Part shown: one piece after another, positions 28,459-38,523 of the stretch | How the letters are laid out: each line of letters begins with the position of its first letter | How positions within the stretch are numbered: position 1 is the stretch's first letter | From: an uncultured Acidobacteriota bacterium | Lineage (GTDB): Bacteria; Acidobacteriota; Blastocatellia; RBC074 | Direction: 5' to 3' | Assembly: GCA_902825875.1 (NCBI GenBank) | Contig: CADECP010000037.1 | Location: 1 to 64,000 of the forward strand | Length of the DNA: 64,000 nt | Notes under the pieces: model-generated | What the model was told of the DNA's origin: nothing | The model's input: only the letters and a program-made list of their open reading frames with translations | Database searches by the model: none | Made by a program: the position numbers and the translations under genes

Positions 28459-30993
28459 TTATCTTGCCGACTCCAAATGCCTGCGCCCGCTCATCCGGGT
28501 CAGCAGACTGAAAGTTTCAGCCACGCCCCAGCTCAGCAAAATGCTCAAAAGCAACCAGCCGAAAGCCGGCCATGGCAGCGCTTCCAGACCAAGCATCGCC
28601 CGCAGGCTCGGCGTGGTGATCACCAGCATCTGTAACCCTACGCCCAGCACGACCGACAAATGGATCGCGGGATTCAGCGGCGGTTGATTGTTGCTACGCC
28701 GTGTTGGGAACAGGAAAACCAGCGGCACGATGGATTCAAAGAGAAACACCGCCGTGCGAGTCGCGCCCAGAGTGAAGGCCAGCTTCGGCAGGAAGAACAA
28801 CAGCAGACCGCCGATCAGAGCCTTGACCGTTCCGACAAAGAAAATAAAGCGCAGCGACGCGGCATCGAGCAGCGGCGATTGAGGGTTGCGCGGCGGTTGT
28901 TGCATCACACCTGGATTGCGATCCAGCCCCAGCGCCAACGCGGGCGGCCCGTTGGCGATCACATTGATCCAGAGCAATTGCACAGCGGTCAGCGGCAGCA
29001 ACAACCCGCCCGCTTCGTCTGCCAGCCCCAGCATAAATGACCCCACTGTGCCGCCCACGACCAGCAGCACCAGCGCCACATTGACCGAAAAAAGGAAGCG
29101 ATTGAACTTCTGTATGTTTTCGTAAATGCTGCGCCCTTCTTCAATCGCCGCAACGATGGTGGCGAAATTGTCGTCAAGCAACACAAGATGTGCGACTTCG
29201 CGCGACACATCGCTGCCGCGCTGTCCCATCGCCACGCCGACATCGGCCCGTTTGAGCGCGGGCGCATCATTCACGCCGTCGCCCGTCATGGCCACGACCT
29301 CGCCGCTGTCCTTCAGGGCTTCGACCAGGCGCAACTTGTGTTCGGGCGCAACGCGCGCAAAGACATTGGTTTCTTTTACCGCGCGGCGCAATTCGTCGGC
29401 GGAAAACTCTTCCAGATCGAGACCCGTCAGCACGCGACTGGGTGGGATTCCGACTTCCGCCGCGATGCTCAGCGCTGTGGCCGGGTGATCGCCCGTAATC
29501 ATCACGACACGAATGCCTGCTTCCTGCGCGTGGCGAATTGCGGCGGGCACTTCTGGGCGCGGCGGATCCCATAACAACACCAGACCGAGAAAGCTGAGGC
29601 TGTCATCGCCTTCGCCCGCGCGCCAGCCCAACGCCAGTACGCGGAACCCTTCGCGCGCGTAAGCCTCGGCCTTTTCCTCCCAGTTGCGGCGTTCGGCGGC
29701 GTTGAGATTGCTGCGCGCGATCAGCACTTCAGGCGCGCCTTTCAGGTAGCTGATGGGCTGGCCTTGTTCGCTGACGGTGACACGCATGTATTTATGTGCG
29801 CTGTCGAAAGGAAGCAGGCTGCGGCGCGGTTGTTCCGCCTGCAAATGCGCCACTACCACGCCATGTGTTTGTGCGTAATCAAGCAACGCCAGTTCGAGCG
29901 GATCGCCTGCGCCAGTGTCGAGTTCGGCATCATTCGCCAACACCATCGCCCGCAACGCGCGCGTCGTGTCCGGCGTATCCACATTTTTAACGAACATCTT
30001 GTTTTCAGTCAGCGTGCCGGTTTTATCCGTGGCAATGACTGTCACCGAACCAAGTGCTTCGACGGCGGAAAGGCGGCGCACCACGGCTTTGCGCTTCGCC
30101 ATGCGTTCCACTCCCAACGCCAGCGTCAAGGTCAGTACAGCGGGCAGCCCTTCCGGAATCGCTGCGACGGCCAGCGCAACGGCGAACATCAGCACATGCC
30201 CGATTCGTTCGACGCCTTCGATGAACAGACCGCCGATGACCAGAATGACCGACAGAATCAGGATGACGACGGCAATCTGTCTGCCGAAAACTTCCAGCCG
30301 CTCTTCCAGCGGAGTCTTGCCGGTCTCAATCGCGCCGATCATCACCGCCAGCCGTCCCATCGCGCTCTCTGAGCCGGTGCGCGTGATTTCGAGATAGCCT
30401 TTGCCGCGCACGAGCAACGTGCCGCTGAAGGCTTCACCGCCGTGTTCCTTATCCACGGGGACGGATTCACCGGTCAGGATGGATTCGTCTACCATCACGC
30501 CTTGCGCTTCGATCAGCGTGCCATCAGCGGGGACGCGATCTCCGGCTTCGACGCGCGCCACATCGCCAGACACCAATTCGGTAGCGGGCAGATGCGCCAG
30601 CTTGCCGTCGCGTAAGACCCAGACCAACGAAGCCGCCAGCGCCTTCAACCGTTGCAGGGCGGCTTCGGCCTTTCCTTCCTGATAAACACCCAGCCCGGCA
30701 TTTAGTGAAAGAATCACGGCAATCGCCAGGGATTCCACCGGCATGCCACGCGCTCCTTCGATAACCCAGATCACAATGTCTATCACCAGTGCGGCCAGCA
30801 GAATATAAATGAGCGGGCTTTTGAACTGGAGTAAGAATCTTTGCCAGATTGACCTGGGTGGTTTTTCGGGCAGCGCATTGTGGCCATGTTGTTGCAGGCG
30901 AACGCGCGCCTCTTCGCTGGATAATCCCTGATACGATTCGAGAGTTTGTGTCAGAGGCGTCTGGTTTATCGGGGTTTCATTTTCAGGTTTCAT
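28459..30993 (-). CDS. Cation-transporting P-type ATPase (P2A/SERCA-like)
   Basis: This 844-residue transporter has the full set of P-type motifs: TGES in the actuator domain, DKTGTLT with the phosphorylated Asp, TGDHP, and [17 protein letters not shown] in the hinge. M4 carries PEGLP as in calcium pumps. In M6 the usual WVNLVTDG-type ion-binding sequence reads [11 protein letters not shown], so the key Asp is Asn; the ion is uncertain. ATG at 30993 is chosen because it begins the normal N-terminus; the frame upstream encodes a universal stress protein tail. It lies 51 bases before the hydrogenase operon. Confidence 0.93.
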   Translation of the reverse strand: MKPENETPINQTPLTQTLESYQGLSSEEARVRLQQHGHNALPEKPPRSIWQRFLLQFKSPLIYILLAALVIDIVIWVIEGARGMPVESLAIAVILSLNAGLGVYQEGKAEAALQRLKALAASLVWVLRDGKLAHLPATELVSGDVARVEAGDRVPADGTLIEAQGVMVDESILTGESVPVDKEHGGEAFSGTLLVRGKGYLEITRTGSESAMGRLAVMIGAIETGKTPLEERLEVFGRQIAVVILILSVILVIGGLFIEGVERIGHVLMFAVALAVAAIPEGLPAVLTLTLALGVERMAKRKAVVRRLSAVEALGSVTVIATDKTGTLTENKMFVKNVDTPDTTRALRAMVLANDAELDTGAGDPLELALLDYAQTHGVVVAHLQAEQPRRSLLPFDSAHKYMRVTVSEQGQPISYLKGAPEVLIARSNLNAAERRNWEEKAEAYAREGFRVLALGWRAGEGDDSLSFLGLVLLWDPPRPEVPAAIRHAQEAGIRVVMITGDHPATALSIAAEVGIPPSRVLTGLDLEEFSADELRRAVKETNVFARVAPEHKLRLVEALKDSGEVVAMTGDGVNDAPALKRADVGVAMGQRGSDVSREVAHLVLLDDNFATIVAAIEEGRSIYENIQKFNRFLFSVNVALVLLVVGGTVGSFMLGLADEAGGLLLPLTAVQLLWINVIANGPPALALGLDRNPGVMQQPPRNPQSPLLDAASLRFIFFVGTVKALIGGLLLFFLPKLAFTLGATRTAVFLFESIVPLVFLFPTRRSNNQPPLNPAIHLSVVLGVGLQMLVITTPSLRAMLGLEALPWPAFGWLLLSILLSWGVAETFSLLTRMSGRRHLESAR

Positions 30994-31047
30994 AGTTGAT
31001 TTTTGCCTTACGATTTCTACGGAGCAATTCGCGTGCACAGCTACCAC
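30994..31047 (-). pseudogene. C-terminal remnant of a universal stress protein
   Basis: The in-frame sequence before the ATPase start reads VAVHANCSVEIVRQKST. It closely resembles the final strand of UspA proteins, such as the ending RAHCSVEVVR at 1431. The Usp stop codon is gone and no more of the domain is visible farther upstream, so an upstream Usp gene was deleted, leaving its last dozen or so codons joined to the ATPase leader. Confidence 0.6.
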
Positions 31048-31412
31048 ATACGAAGCTAAACCGGGCAGAAATCACCAACATCTGCTCGAAGAAGTTTGGC
31101 AACCGGGTGCCTTATCAATTGCCGCAGTCAACAACGCGCCAGAGCGAGTCAACAAAAGCGTCATTTACTTTGGGCACTTTGGGAAATCGTGAGTGTGGAT
31201 TGAGAAATTTTACCGAATGTTTGATCTGTTGCTATCTGAAGCCTGACCTGCCGCACTATTGGTGTGGAATTCCACCCGCTGATCGGGCAGAAAGCCACAC
31301 GTCGAGCGCACCAATGACGCCGATCAGCGAAGCCAATCGCGCCAAGCTGGGGCAGGTGTTGTCTGAATCCGGTTTGTTGACGATGGCGGCAAAGGCTTGA
31401 ATTGAAACTGAA
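31048..31412. other. Intergenic stretch, no gene recognised
   Basis: A plus-strand frame to 31400 has no start context and no family resemblance. This appears to be decayed sequence between the ATPase leader and the HU gene, consistent with the loss of a universal stress protein gene here. Confidence 0.55.
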
Positions 31413-31446
31413 GACAAAAATAGCGGCTTCGGTTTCCCGAAGCCGC
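31413..31446 (-). terminator. Rho-independent terminator of the HU gene
   Basis: On the minus strand a 10-base stem GCGGCTTCGG/CCGAAGCCGC closes a GAAA tetraloop and is followed by TATTTTTGTC. This is a classic intrinsic terminator 43 bases past the HU stop codon. Confidence 0.9.
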
Positions 31447-31488
31447 CAATTCAGTCAAGGAGTGAAAGTGAGATGGAGGTGCAAAAAT

Positions 31489-31752
31489 TTATGATTGCAG
31501 TTCCTTGCCTGGTTTGAATCGAATGGTTTTGCCTTCCGGAATTGCCACTTGAGTTCCCGTGCGCGGGTTGCGACCGATTCCGCGTTTGCGAGGTTTGACG
31601 ACGAAAACTCCGAAGCCTCGAAGTTCAATACGTTCGCCGCGTCGCATGGCGTCTTTCATCGCTTCAAAAAGAGCTTCGACAGCTATCTCAGCCTTTTGCT
31701 TCGATACGCCGGTTTTGTCAGAGACGTTGTTGATGATGTCCAGTTTGATCAC
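31489..31752 (-). CDS. hup: HU-family DNA-binding protein
   Basis: This 87-residue histone-like protein has the dimerising helices (MIKLDIINNVSDKTG) and the DNA-binding beta-arm signature GFGVFVVKPRKRGIGRNP, followed by the basic end GKTIRFKPGKELQ. It bends and compacts DNA as a dimer. Translation starts at a GTG (31752) with AAGGAG nine bases upstream. An intrinsic terminator follows. It could be HU or IHF-like; the monocistronic setting and sequence favour HU. Confidence 0.95.
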   Translation of the reverse strand: MIKLDIINNVSDKTGVSKQKAEIAVEALFEAMKDAMRRGERIELRGFGVFVVKPRKRGIGRNPRTGTQVAIPEGKTIRFKPGKELQS

Positions 31753-31862
31753 TGGCGCTCTCCTTCGGAAGCTCAGAAAAACAAGTTGGTTAAATTGGCA
31801 AATTTGATTTGGTTATCGCAAAACCGCGCGCATTATAAAAATGGCCTGATAGGGTGTCAAGC

Positions 31863-34064
31863 TTATGGCAGGCCAGCCAATCGGTTACGCGCAGTGTTTG
31901 CCGTGTCGGTTTGCGGAGCGATGTCGGCGGCGCGTTGATATTTCAATTTGGCTTCCGCCGTGTTGCCAGCCTGTTCGTAACATTGCCCCAAACTCAACCA
32001 GCCTTGTTGATGTTGCGGCTGGGCGTTGGTCAATTGCGTCAACACGCCGATGGCTTCCTGGATGCGATTGGTTTTTCGGTACACTTCTCCCAGCGTGTAC
32101 AGCATGACTGGATTGCTCGGCTGAGTTTTTCGGACAAACAGCAACTGTTCTTCGGCTTCTTTCAGCCGCCCGGAATCATTCATCACCGTCGCCAGATTGA
32201 TGCGCGGTTCGGCGTAATCAGGTTTGTAATTCAGCGCATTCCGATACGAAGCCTCAGCTTGCGGCAACTTGCCTTGCTGCTGATTCACCCAGCCGAGATA
32301 AAAATGCGCTTCGGCATAATTCGATTGTTCGGCGATGGCCTGTTGCAAAGGCTGTTCGGCTTCGGCGAATTTGCGTTGTTTGGCACGCGAATCCGCCAGG
32401 TTGTACAGCGTCTGTGTGTAGCGCGCTCCGGCGGCGACGGCCTGAGCGTAATACTTTTCCGATTCGGCGAAATTGTTTTGCTTGTAGTAAATGTCGCCCA
32501 GATTCGACATCGCGTCGTAATAATCAGGTTTGGCAACGATGGCCTGTTTGTAAAACTTCTCGGCTTCGGCGGGTTTGGAGTTGTTGGAGTAATACGCTGC
32601 CAGGTAATTCAACAGGAACGGTCGTCCGGGAGCATAAGCCAGCGCGTGCGTCGCCATCGTCAGATCGTTTTGCCAGGTAAAGTTCTGGGCAAAAGTCATC
32701 CCCGAAAGCGCAATGACGATTACGGAAATTCCCGCCATCACCAACTTTTTGCTCGACGCCGCAACGCGGTTGTACAACCAGCCAAGTCCCATCGCCGCCA
32801 GCAGGCAAAACCCAACTGAAGGCAAATACAAATATCGGTCATGAATAATGGACTCTTCCGGGTTGAAAGCTTTCAAGTTCATCACCGGCAACAAAAAGAT
32901 CAACGTCCACGCCAATGCCAGCAATCCAACTTTGGAATTTCGCACCAGCCAAAACGCGATGGCCAGAACGACAACCGCCAACATCAGCGGCAACCAGAAA
33001 GGCGGTTGGTTGGGCGAACTAACGAATCCGTGATCGTAAATCACAGACAGCGGATACGGCGCGAACAACATTCGGATGTACGCGAACAACACCGATGGCT
33101 GAGTCAGCAAAACTTGTTCGGTAGTGATGCCTACGGCTTTGGGTTCCGGTTTGCTGATAAAGCCCAACACGGCGATGCGCGCCGCCAGATACAAAAACGC
33201 TGCGATGACAAACGGAGCCATTCGCTGCACTGTGCGATTCAATTTTGCGCTGAAGCGTTCTTCGCCGCTATCTCGCAACCATTCGCGCAAGGCGACGGCT
33301 CCTGCCAAAACAATGGCGACTTCTTTGGTAAACAGCGCCAACAACGTCGCGCCCAGACTGACCAAAACCCATTTGCTGTTCGAGCTTTTCAAATCATTTC
33401 CGGCGCGCACCGAACGTTCGTGAAAGATCAGCGCCAACAAGACAAACACCGCTGCCAACGGATCAGGCACGCCCGAAACCCAGGCAACCGATTCCACGTG
33501 AATCGGATGGACGCCAAACAACAACGCCGCCAGGGCGGAAACTTCGCGCGACAAATTCCACGACCGCGCCAACCGGTAAACCAGAAAAGTCGCCGCCAGA
33601 TGCAGCAGCAATGACACCAAATGCCAGCCGAAAGGCGAAAACCCGAACAACTGATAATTGACGATCAACAGGCTGTTGAACATCGGGCGGTAATACAATC
33701 CAACGGCGTTGCTGGTATCGGGACTCATAAACTGCCAAACGCCCTGAGTGAACATCGCCGGAATGTTGTCGGCAGATTGCACCGTTGGGTTTTTCAAAAT
33801 CTGATAACCGTCGTCATACACAAATTCGCCGCCAAGCGAATTCAGAAACACAACCAGCGTGATGACCAAAATCAAAATGACGGCGTTGCGTTCGGACTTG
33901 CCGGGTTTGATGGAAAACGATGGCGAATCAGATTCACGCGAAAAGTTGCGGGCAGGTTTTGCCGCAGCAGATTCGGTTTCAGGCTGTTGTATTTCAGTCG
34001 AAGCTTCCGGTTGAATTTGAGATTTGATTTGAGGCGGCAGTTTCTTTTTGCCTTTTGACTTCAT
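31863..34064 (-). CDS. TPR membrane protein with mannosyltransferase-like N-terminus
   Basis: This 733-residue protein has a Lys-rich cytoplasmic start, about 10-12 membrane spans (residues 75-460), and a C-terminal TPR array (about 510-725) of at least six repeats. The first loop contains YDDGYQILKNP and the block FGVHPIHVESVAWVSG, as in TMTC/DUF1736-type O-mannosyltransferase relatives. It probably transfers or presents a lipid-linked sugar at the cell envelope. The ATG at 34064 follows GGAGG at a rather long distance. It is divergent from the next gene. Confidence 0.85.
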   Translation of the reverse strand: MKSKGKKKLPPQIKSQIQPEASTEIQQPETESAAAKPARNFSRESDSPSFSIKPGKSERNAVILILVITLVVFLNSLGGEFVYDDGYQILKNPTVQSADNIPAMFTQGVWQFMSPDTSNAVGLYYRPMFNSLLIVNYQLFGFSPFGWHLVSLLLHLAATFLVYRLARSWNLSREVSALAALLFGVHPIHVESVAWVSGVPDPLAAVFVLLALIFHERSVRAGNDLKSSNSKWVLVSLGATLLALFTKEVAIVLAGAVALREWLRDSGEERFSAKLNRTVQRMAPFVIAAFLYLAARIAVLGFISKPEPKAVGITTEQVLLTQPSVLFAYIRMLFAPYPLSVIYDHGFVSSPNQPPFWLPLMLAVVVLAIAFWLVRNSKVGLLALAWTLIFLLPVMNLKAFNPEESIIHDRYLYLPSVGFCLLAAMGLGWLYNRVAASSKKLVMAGISVIVIALSGMTFAQNFTWQNDLTMATHALAYAPGRPFLLNYLAAYYSNNSKPAEAEKFYKQAIVAKPDYYDAMSNLGDIYYKQNNFAESEKYYAQAVAAGARYTQTLYNLADSRAKQRKFAEAEQPLQQAIAEQSNYAEAHFYLGWVNQQQGKLPQAEASYRNALNYKPDYAEPRINLATVMNDSGRLKEAEEQLLFVRKTQPSNPVMLYTLGEVYRKTNRIQEAIGVLTQLTNAQPQHQQGWLSLGQCYEQAGNTAEAKLKYQRAADIAPQTDTANTARNRLAGLP

Positions 34065-34214
34065 GGTTGCGGGACGACCTCCTGCGTGTGCGAGTTCTTG
34101 AGTTCGGAATTTCGATTTGGATTTGGCCTCTGCGCCGATACGTCTGGTATGATGCCCGGCAAGGTATACCTGCAAAAACTTGATGGTTCAAGAGCTTCAA
34201 CGAACGAGAAAATT

Positions 34215-35024
34215 ATGGCGAAAAAGAACTCTCAAAAACTGAACACCGGTTCGCGGGCTGCGTCCCAAACGACCACAAACAATGCTTCAAGTGCGAAAAA
34301 CTGGCTGGCTCCGCTGGCAATGGCGGTGATGTTGGGTGCAGCGGCGGCGATTTACTTTTATGGTGACACGCTGTTTGGCAAATCGAATTCATCCTCAAGT
34401 TCCGAACCTGACATGGGATTGAAAGAACCGATCAAAATGAACATCGCCCAAGCAGTGATGGTCACGGTTGATTTGGATTTTGGTCGCCCGGCAACCATCG
34501 CTGAAGCCATTCAGCAAATCGAACGCGGTTATCAACCGGACGATGGCGCAGGGCGAACCTTCGCCGTGCTGGATGCTTATGGCGAGATGACTCCCGAAGG
34601 AAAGTTGCACATGTCCATGCACGTCAGCAGCGAAAAACCCGGTACGGGTTGGTTGAAGTTCAAAAAGACGGGCGAAACGTTGTGGCGCGGGCGATTCGGC
34701 AATCCCGGCGACGCTCCGGCTGGGCCAAAGAGTTTGACGATTTACATGGACAACGGCGCAGGCGGGAATTACGTGCTGGATGGCAGCCGCAATCCGGCCT
34801 CAGCACTTGATGCGAGCCTGCAAAACTCTACGCAGAAATTGCGCGACGTGTGGCCGGATGGTTCAGAACGCGAATTCACCTTCATTTACAGCGCCTGCGG
34901 TTGTCCGGTCAAAGCCAAAGTTCGCCGCGTTGGAGAAAAGACTCAGCGAGCGTCGGATTTGCCCGTGATGTTCCCGGACGATCCGGCGGTGGTTCAGGTG
35001 ATTGCCAATCTGATGAAGTGGTAA
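34215..35024 (+). CDS. Hypothetical membrane-anchored protein, 269 aa
   Basis: I do not recognise the family. The protein has a basic N-terminus, one membrane span (near residues 33-57, APLAMAVMLGAAAAIYFYG) and an exported domain of about 200 residues with YSACGCPVKAKV near the end, where two cysteines stand close together. It could be a metal-binding or thiol protein of the envelope. The start is placed at 34215 because the basic region and span follow; an upstream in-frame ATG at 34086 would extend into the divergent gene. The promoter region is the 150-base gap. Confidence 0.75.
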   Translation: MAKKNSQKLNTGSRAASQTTTNNASSAKNWLAPLAMAVMLGAAAAIYFYGDTLFGKSNSSSSSEPDMGLKEPIKMNIAQAVMVTVDLDFGRPATIAEAIQQIERGYQPDDGAGRTFAVLDAYGEMTPEGKLHMSMHVSSEKPGTGWLKFKKTGETLWRGRFGNPGDAPAGPKSLTIYMDNGAGGNYVLDGSRNPASALDASLQNSTQKLRDVWPDGSEREFTFIYSACGCPVKAKVRRVGEKTQRASDLPVMFPDDPAVVQVIANLMKW

Positions 35025-35040
35025 TGGCTGAATGAAAAGT

Positions 35041-36216
35041 TCAGACCTGATGTTCATAAGCCACCGCGCCTGCGCGAATGGTGAACCCAACAGAAAAATC
35101 CGATTTCAGCACAGCCAGATCAGCGTCTTTGCCAACTTCGATGGAGCCTTTGCGGTTGGCCACTCCGCAGGCGCGCGCAGGAGCCAATGACGAAGTGTGC
35201 GCCGCGTCAATCAAACTCATTCCCGTAAAGTCCATGGCATTACCGACTGCACGGTTCATCGTCAGCACAGAACCGGCGATGGTCACGCCGTCCATCAGGG
35301 TGCAAAGCGGTCCGCGCACCTGAATCTGAAAATCGCCCAGCGTGAATGTTCCATCGCCTACGCCCTGAGCCGCCGTCGCATCGGTGATGAGCGTCACGCC
35401 GTCGCGGCCTTTGGCGCGCCAGGCCAGTTGTGCCATTCGCGGATGGACGTGAACTCCGTCGCAGATCAATTCCGCCTGAATGCCCGGTTCGTTCAACACC
35501 GCCGAAGCCAACCCAGGTTTGCGGTGATGAACGCCCGACATCGCGTTATACAAATGCGTCGCGCGCGTCGCGCCCGCTTCAATCGCCGCCAGAGCCGTAT
35601 CGTAATCCGCTTCGGAATGCCCTAGCGACGCTTCGACGCCGTTCGCTTTCAAGAAGGCGATCAATTCCATTCCGCCTGGCAGTTCAGGAGCCATCGTCAT
35701 AATTTTGATTCGGCCATTGGCCGCCGCCAGCAATTCGCGGCATTCGTCGAAGTTCGGATCGCGTATGCCTTCCACAGGTTGAGCGCCTTTGTATTTCAAA
35801 TTGATGTACGGCCCTTCGATGTGCAGCCCCAGAATTTCCGCGCCTTCGTGAGAATCACTTTCGGCGGCCAAAGTGTCTTCGGTGGCTTTCATCAACTCCG
35901 AATGTCGCGCGGCAATCGTCGTGGCCAAAAAGCCGGTCGTGCCGAATCGCATCAACGCGCGCGCAATTCGCCGAATGCCTTCAGCACCATTGGCCATCAC
36001 ATCGTCGCCCGCGCTGCCGTGAAAGTGCGTGTCAATGAATCCGGGCATGACAATTCCGCCGGTCGCATTCACCACGCGCGAACCTGGTTCCGGCGCGGCG
36101 TCTTTGTCGGAACCGACAAAGACGATTTTGCCGTCTTCGCACAGCACTGTGCCGTTTTCGATGACCGATTGCGGAGTGACGACTTTGCCGCCGATGATCG
36201 CCAAACGATTTGCCAT
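35041..36216 (-). CDS. nagA: N-acetylglucosamine-6-phosphate deacetylase
   Basis: This 391-residue amidohydrolase removes acetyl from GlcNAc-6-phosphate in amino-sugar and cell-wall recycling. Catalytic landmarks are HFHG after PGFIDT, the metal-binding Glu in [11 protein letters not shown], His in [10 protein letters not shown] and ATHLYNAM, and the active Asp in LITDATAA. Length is typical. No nagB, transporter or nag regulator is adjacent. It converges with the upstream hypothetical gene, 16 bases apart. Confidence 0.95.
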   Translation of the reverse strand: MANRLAIIGGKVVTPQSVIENGTVLCEDGKIVFVGSDKDAAPEPGSRVVNATGGIVMPGFIDTHFHGSAGDDVMANGAEGIRRIARALMRFGTTGFLATTIAARHSELMKATEDTLAAESDSHEGAEILGLHIEGPYINLKYKGAQPVEGIRDPNFDECRELLAAANGRIKIMTMAPELPGGMELIAFLKANGVEASLGHSEADYDTALAAIEAGATRATHLYNAMSGVHHRKPGLASAVLNEPGIQAELICDGVHVHPRMAQLAWRAKGRDGVTLITDATAAQGVGDGTFTLGDFQIQVRGPLCTLMDGVTIAGSVLTMNRAVGNAMDFTGMSLIDAAHTSSLAPARACGVANRKGSIEVGKDADLAVLKSDFSVGFTIRAGAVAYEHQV

Positions 36217-36319
36217 AAATCCTCAATGAAATGATTTTGCCGTGCGCGTCGAAGCTTGACAGCGTAAACGGCGGAGTGAATAAATCGAATCGAGTTAATA
36301 CCACATCACAGGAGATTTC

Positions 36320-37285
36320 ATGAACTACAGAACTTTAGGCAGAACGGGCATCAGCGTGTCCGAAGTCGGTTATGGCGCTTGGGGAATCGGCGGCGTGCAA
36401 TGGACGGGCGGCGATGACGATGAAGCCAAACGCGCGTTGAATCTGGCAATTGATCGCGGCCTGAACTTCATTGACACCGCGCTGGCTTACGGACGCGGCC
36501 ACAGCGAACGGCTGGTCGGCGAAGTCGCTCGCGCGCGCAGCGAACAGGTTTTCATCGCCACGAAAATTCCGCCAAAAAATTTGCAATGGCCGGCGCAGGC
36601 CGTTGCGCTGGAAGAAGCTTTCCCGGAGGATTACATCGTCGAATGCACCGAAAGGAGTTTGCGAAATCTGGGCGTGGAGACAATTGACCTGCAACAATTC
36701 CACGTCTGGCACGACAACTGGGTCGAGCGCACCGAATGGATCGAAGCCATCGCCAAATTGCGCCAGCAAGGCAAAATTTGCCACGCCGGAATTTCGATCA
36801 ACGATTACCAGCCAGCCAATGTCATCAAAGCACTCAGAACCGACCAGATTGACGCCGTGCAGGTGATTTACAACATCTTCGAGCAAGCTCCGAACGACGA
36901 GCTGTATCCGGTTTGCCAGGAATTGAACATCGGAGTGCTGGCTCGCGTGCCGTTTGACGAAGGCGGTTTGACCGGAGCGATTACGCCCGACACCGTGTTT
37001 CCTGAAGACGATTTTCGTTCCTGGTTTTTCCGAGGGGATCGCAAACAAATAGTCTTTGACCGTGTGGAAGGGCTGAAAGCCTTGCTCGGCACAGAAGCCG
37101 CAAGCCTGCCGGAACTCGCGCTGCGTTTCACGCTCAGCCACGACGCCGTCAGCACAGTGATTCCGGGCATGCGTTCGACCAAACACGTCGAATCAAACAT
37201 CGCTTGTTCAGACGGCAGAAAACTTTCGAGAGAAATGCTGGAACGGTTGAAGGCCTTCGCGTGGGATCGAACCGGCAATTGGTAG
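36320..37285 (+). CDS. Aldo/keto reductase
   Basis: This 321-residue TIM-barrel NADPH oxidoreductase has the tetrad elements in order: Asp in FIDTALAYG with Tyr, Lys in FIATKIPPK, and His in QQFHVWHD. Its start [19 protein letters not shown] and the end block [14 protein letters not shown] match the family of general AKRs. The substrate is unknown. A ribosome site resembling AGGAG lies before the ATG. It is monocistronic, and a hairpin array follows. Confidence 0.93.
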   Translation: MNYRTLGRTGISVSEVGYGAWGIGGVQWTGGDDDEAKRALNLAIDRGLNFIDTALAYGRGHSERLVGEVARARSEQVFIATKIPPKNLQWPAQAVALEEAFPEDYIVECTERSLRNLGVETIDLQQFHVWHDNWVERTEWIEAIAKLRQQGKICHAGISINDYQPANVIKALRTDQIDAVQVIYNIFEQAPNDELYPVCQELNIGVLARVPFDEGGLTGAITPDTVFPEDDFRSWFFRGDRKQIVFDRVEGLKALLGTEAASLPELALRFTLSHDAVSTVIPGMRSTKHVESNIACSDGRKLSREMLERLKAFAWDRTGNW

Positions 37286-37344
37286 TCAGAAAAAAATAGG
37301 GGGATGTTTGGTCGTCGGCTGACGGACGCAAAGTTTCGGGCTTC

Positions 37345-37488
<144 letters not shown>

Positions 37489-37656
37489 ACGATGCCACAA
37501 AAACCTGCTCACCTGAAAAACGCCAAAAGCTCAATGAAAACACAGATTTCGACGGTTTCAAAAGATCATCGACATAAAGCTCAACTGCCATCATAGGTAA
37601 TACTTACTTGGTTGTGGCTTAAATTCTATGAAAATTTTGCGAAGGCAGAGTGAGTT

Positions 37657-38523
37657 TTACTTCTCATCATCAATCAAACCGTGCTCACGCATTTCAGCCG
37701 CAAGTTTGTCAGCAAAACTTGCGGCTTCGTCTTCCTCAATCAACTCGTGCTTAATTGGCATTTTGTGCAGCAGATTTTTGGCCTTGATATAATTTTTCAG
37801 ATTATCGGCGGATTTGGGCTTCCCTAATAATAAATACAGAGTTCCCAAGTCATCGCGCCCTTGAAGTGCAGTGCCGAGTCCAAGCAACTTTGTTGCTCTG
37901 CTTTGAATAGAATCTGCCTTTACATAATCCAGCGAAACAGGCTCCAGTACATGCCACTTTTCGTTTTTGAAAGCATGGTCAAATTTCAATTCAAAGTCCT
38001 CTACCGTAGGCTTCCAGGGTCTTAGCTTGCTACTCACTTTACGACTGACTAATAGCTGATGGTAGATGTTCGCCCATACTTCGTCATCAGTTCGACGTTC
38101 ATTTTTCTGAAATTCGTATTGAGATAAAACCATCCGCTGAAAGATTTCATCCAGCGCAACAACAGGATCATCGGTTATTCCTGCCAATATGGGGCCAGCC
38201 TGAAAACTCATTCCCTCGTCAGGGATTATCTCGGAAACAATTCCGCCGACATCCTGCCACTGTTGAGTTGGTATCAGCAGTATCGAACTGCTCCTGTCGC
38301 TAAGCCTGTCTATCTCTGCTGAAATTTGGGCCAATGTGCGCTTGTAATGTTCCCCGTCGAATTTAGCAAAGGTATTCGACAGCCGCTCAAAGCGCATTTC
38401 AAACCTGGACTCAATAAATGGAATCGTCGCGGCATAAAGCACAACGCCAATATTTAACGATTCGCCCACCGCAGAATCATGAATATATCTGATTACGCTA
38501 TAGGTATAAGTGATGCGCTTCAT
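37657..38523 (-). CDS. DUF3037-domain protein
   Basis: The 288-residue protein begins with the DUF3037 signature YTYSVIRYIHD followed by LNIGVVLY, then a helical region. No catalytic motif or signal peptide is seen. Its ATG overlaps the stop of the HipA-like gene as ATGA, so the two are translated together. The same pairing of DUF3037 with a HipA-like kinase recurs in other bacteria. It is a candidate partner, antitoxin or substrate of the kinase. Base composition is lower in GC than the flanks (60-base samples of 37-50 percent against 52-57 percent outside). Confidence 0.82.
   Translation of the reverse strand: MKRITYTYSVIRYIHDSAVGESLNIGVVLYAATIPFIESRFEMRFERLSNTFAKFDGEHYKRTLAQISAEIDRLSDRSSSILLIPTQQWQDVGGIVSEIIPDEGMSFQAGPILAGITDDPVVALDEIFQRMVLSQYEFQKNERRTDDEVWANIYHQLLVSRKVSSKLRPWKPTVEDFELKFDHAFKNEKWHVLEPVSLDYVKADSIQSRATKLLGLGTALQGRDDLGTLYLLLGKPKSADNLKNYIKAKNLLHKMPIKHELIEEDEAASFADKLAAEMREHGLIDDEK

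Noticed and set aside
31085-31110. GGCACCCGGTTGCC upstream of the P-type ATPase as a sigma-54 promoter
   Set aside because: The spacing between GG and GC is one base too short, and spacing is strict for this sigma factor.
30996-31400. Plus-strand 134-residue frame between the ATPase and HU genes
   Set aside because: No ribosome site, no recognised domain, overlaps the ATPase leader and Usp remnant.
32841-33614. Plus-strand frame (257 aa) opposite the TPR membrane protein
   Set aside because: Gln/Arg/His-rich shadow of a gene with clear TPR and membrane segments.
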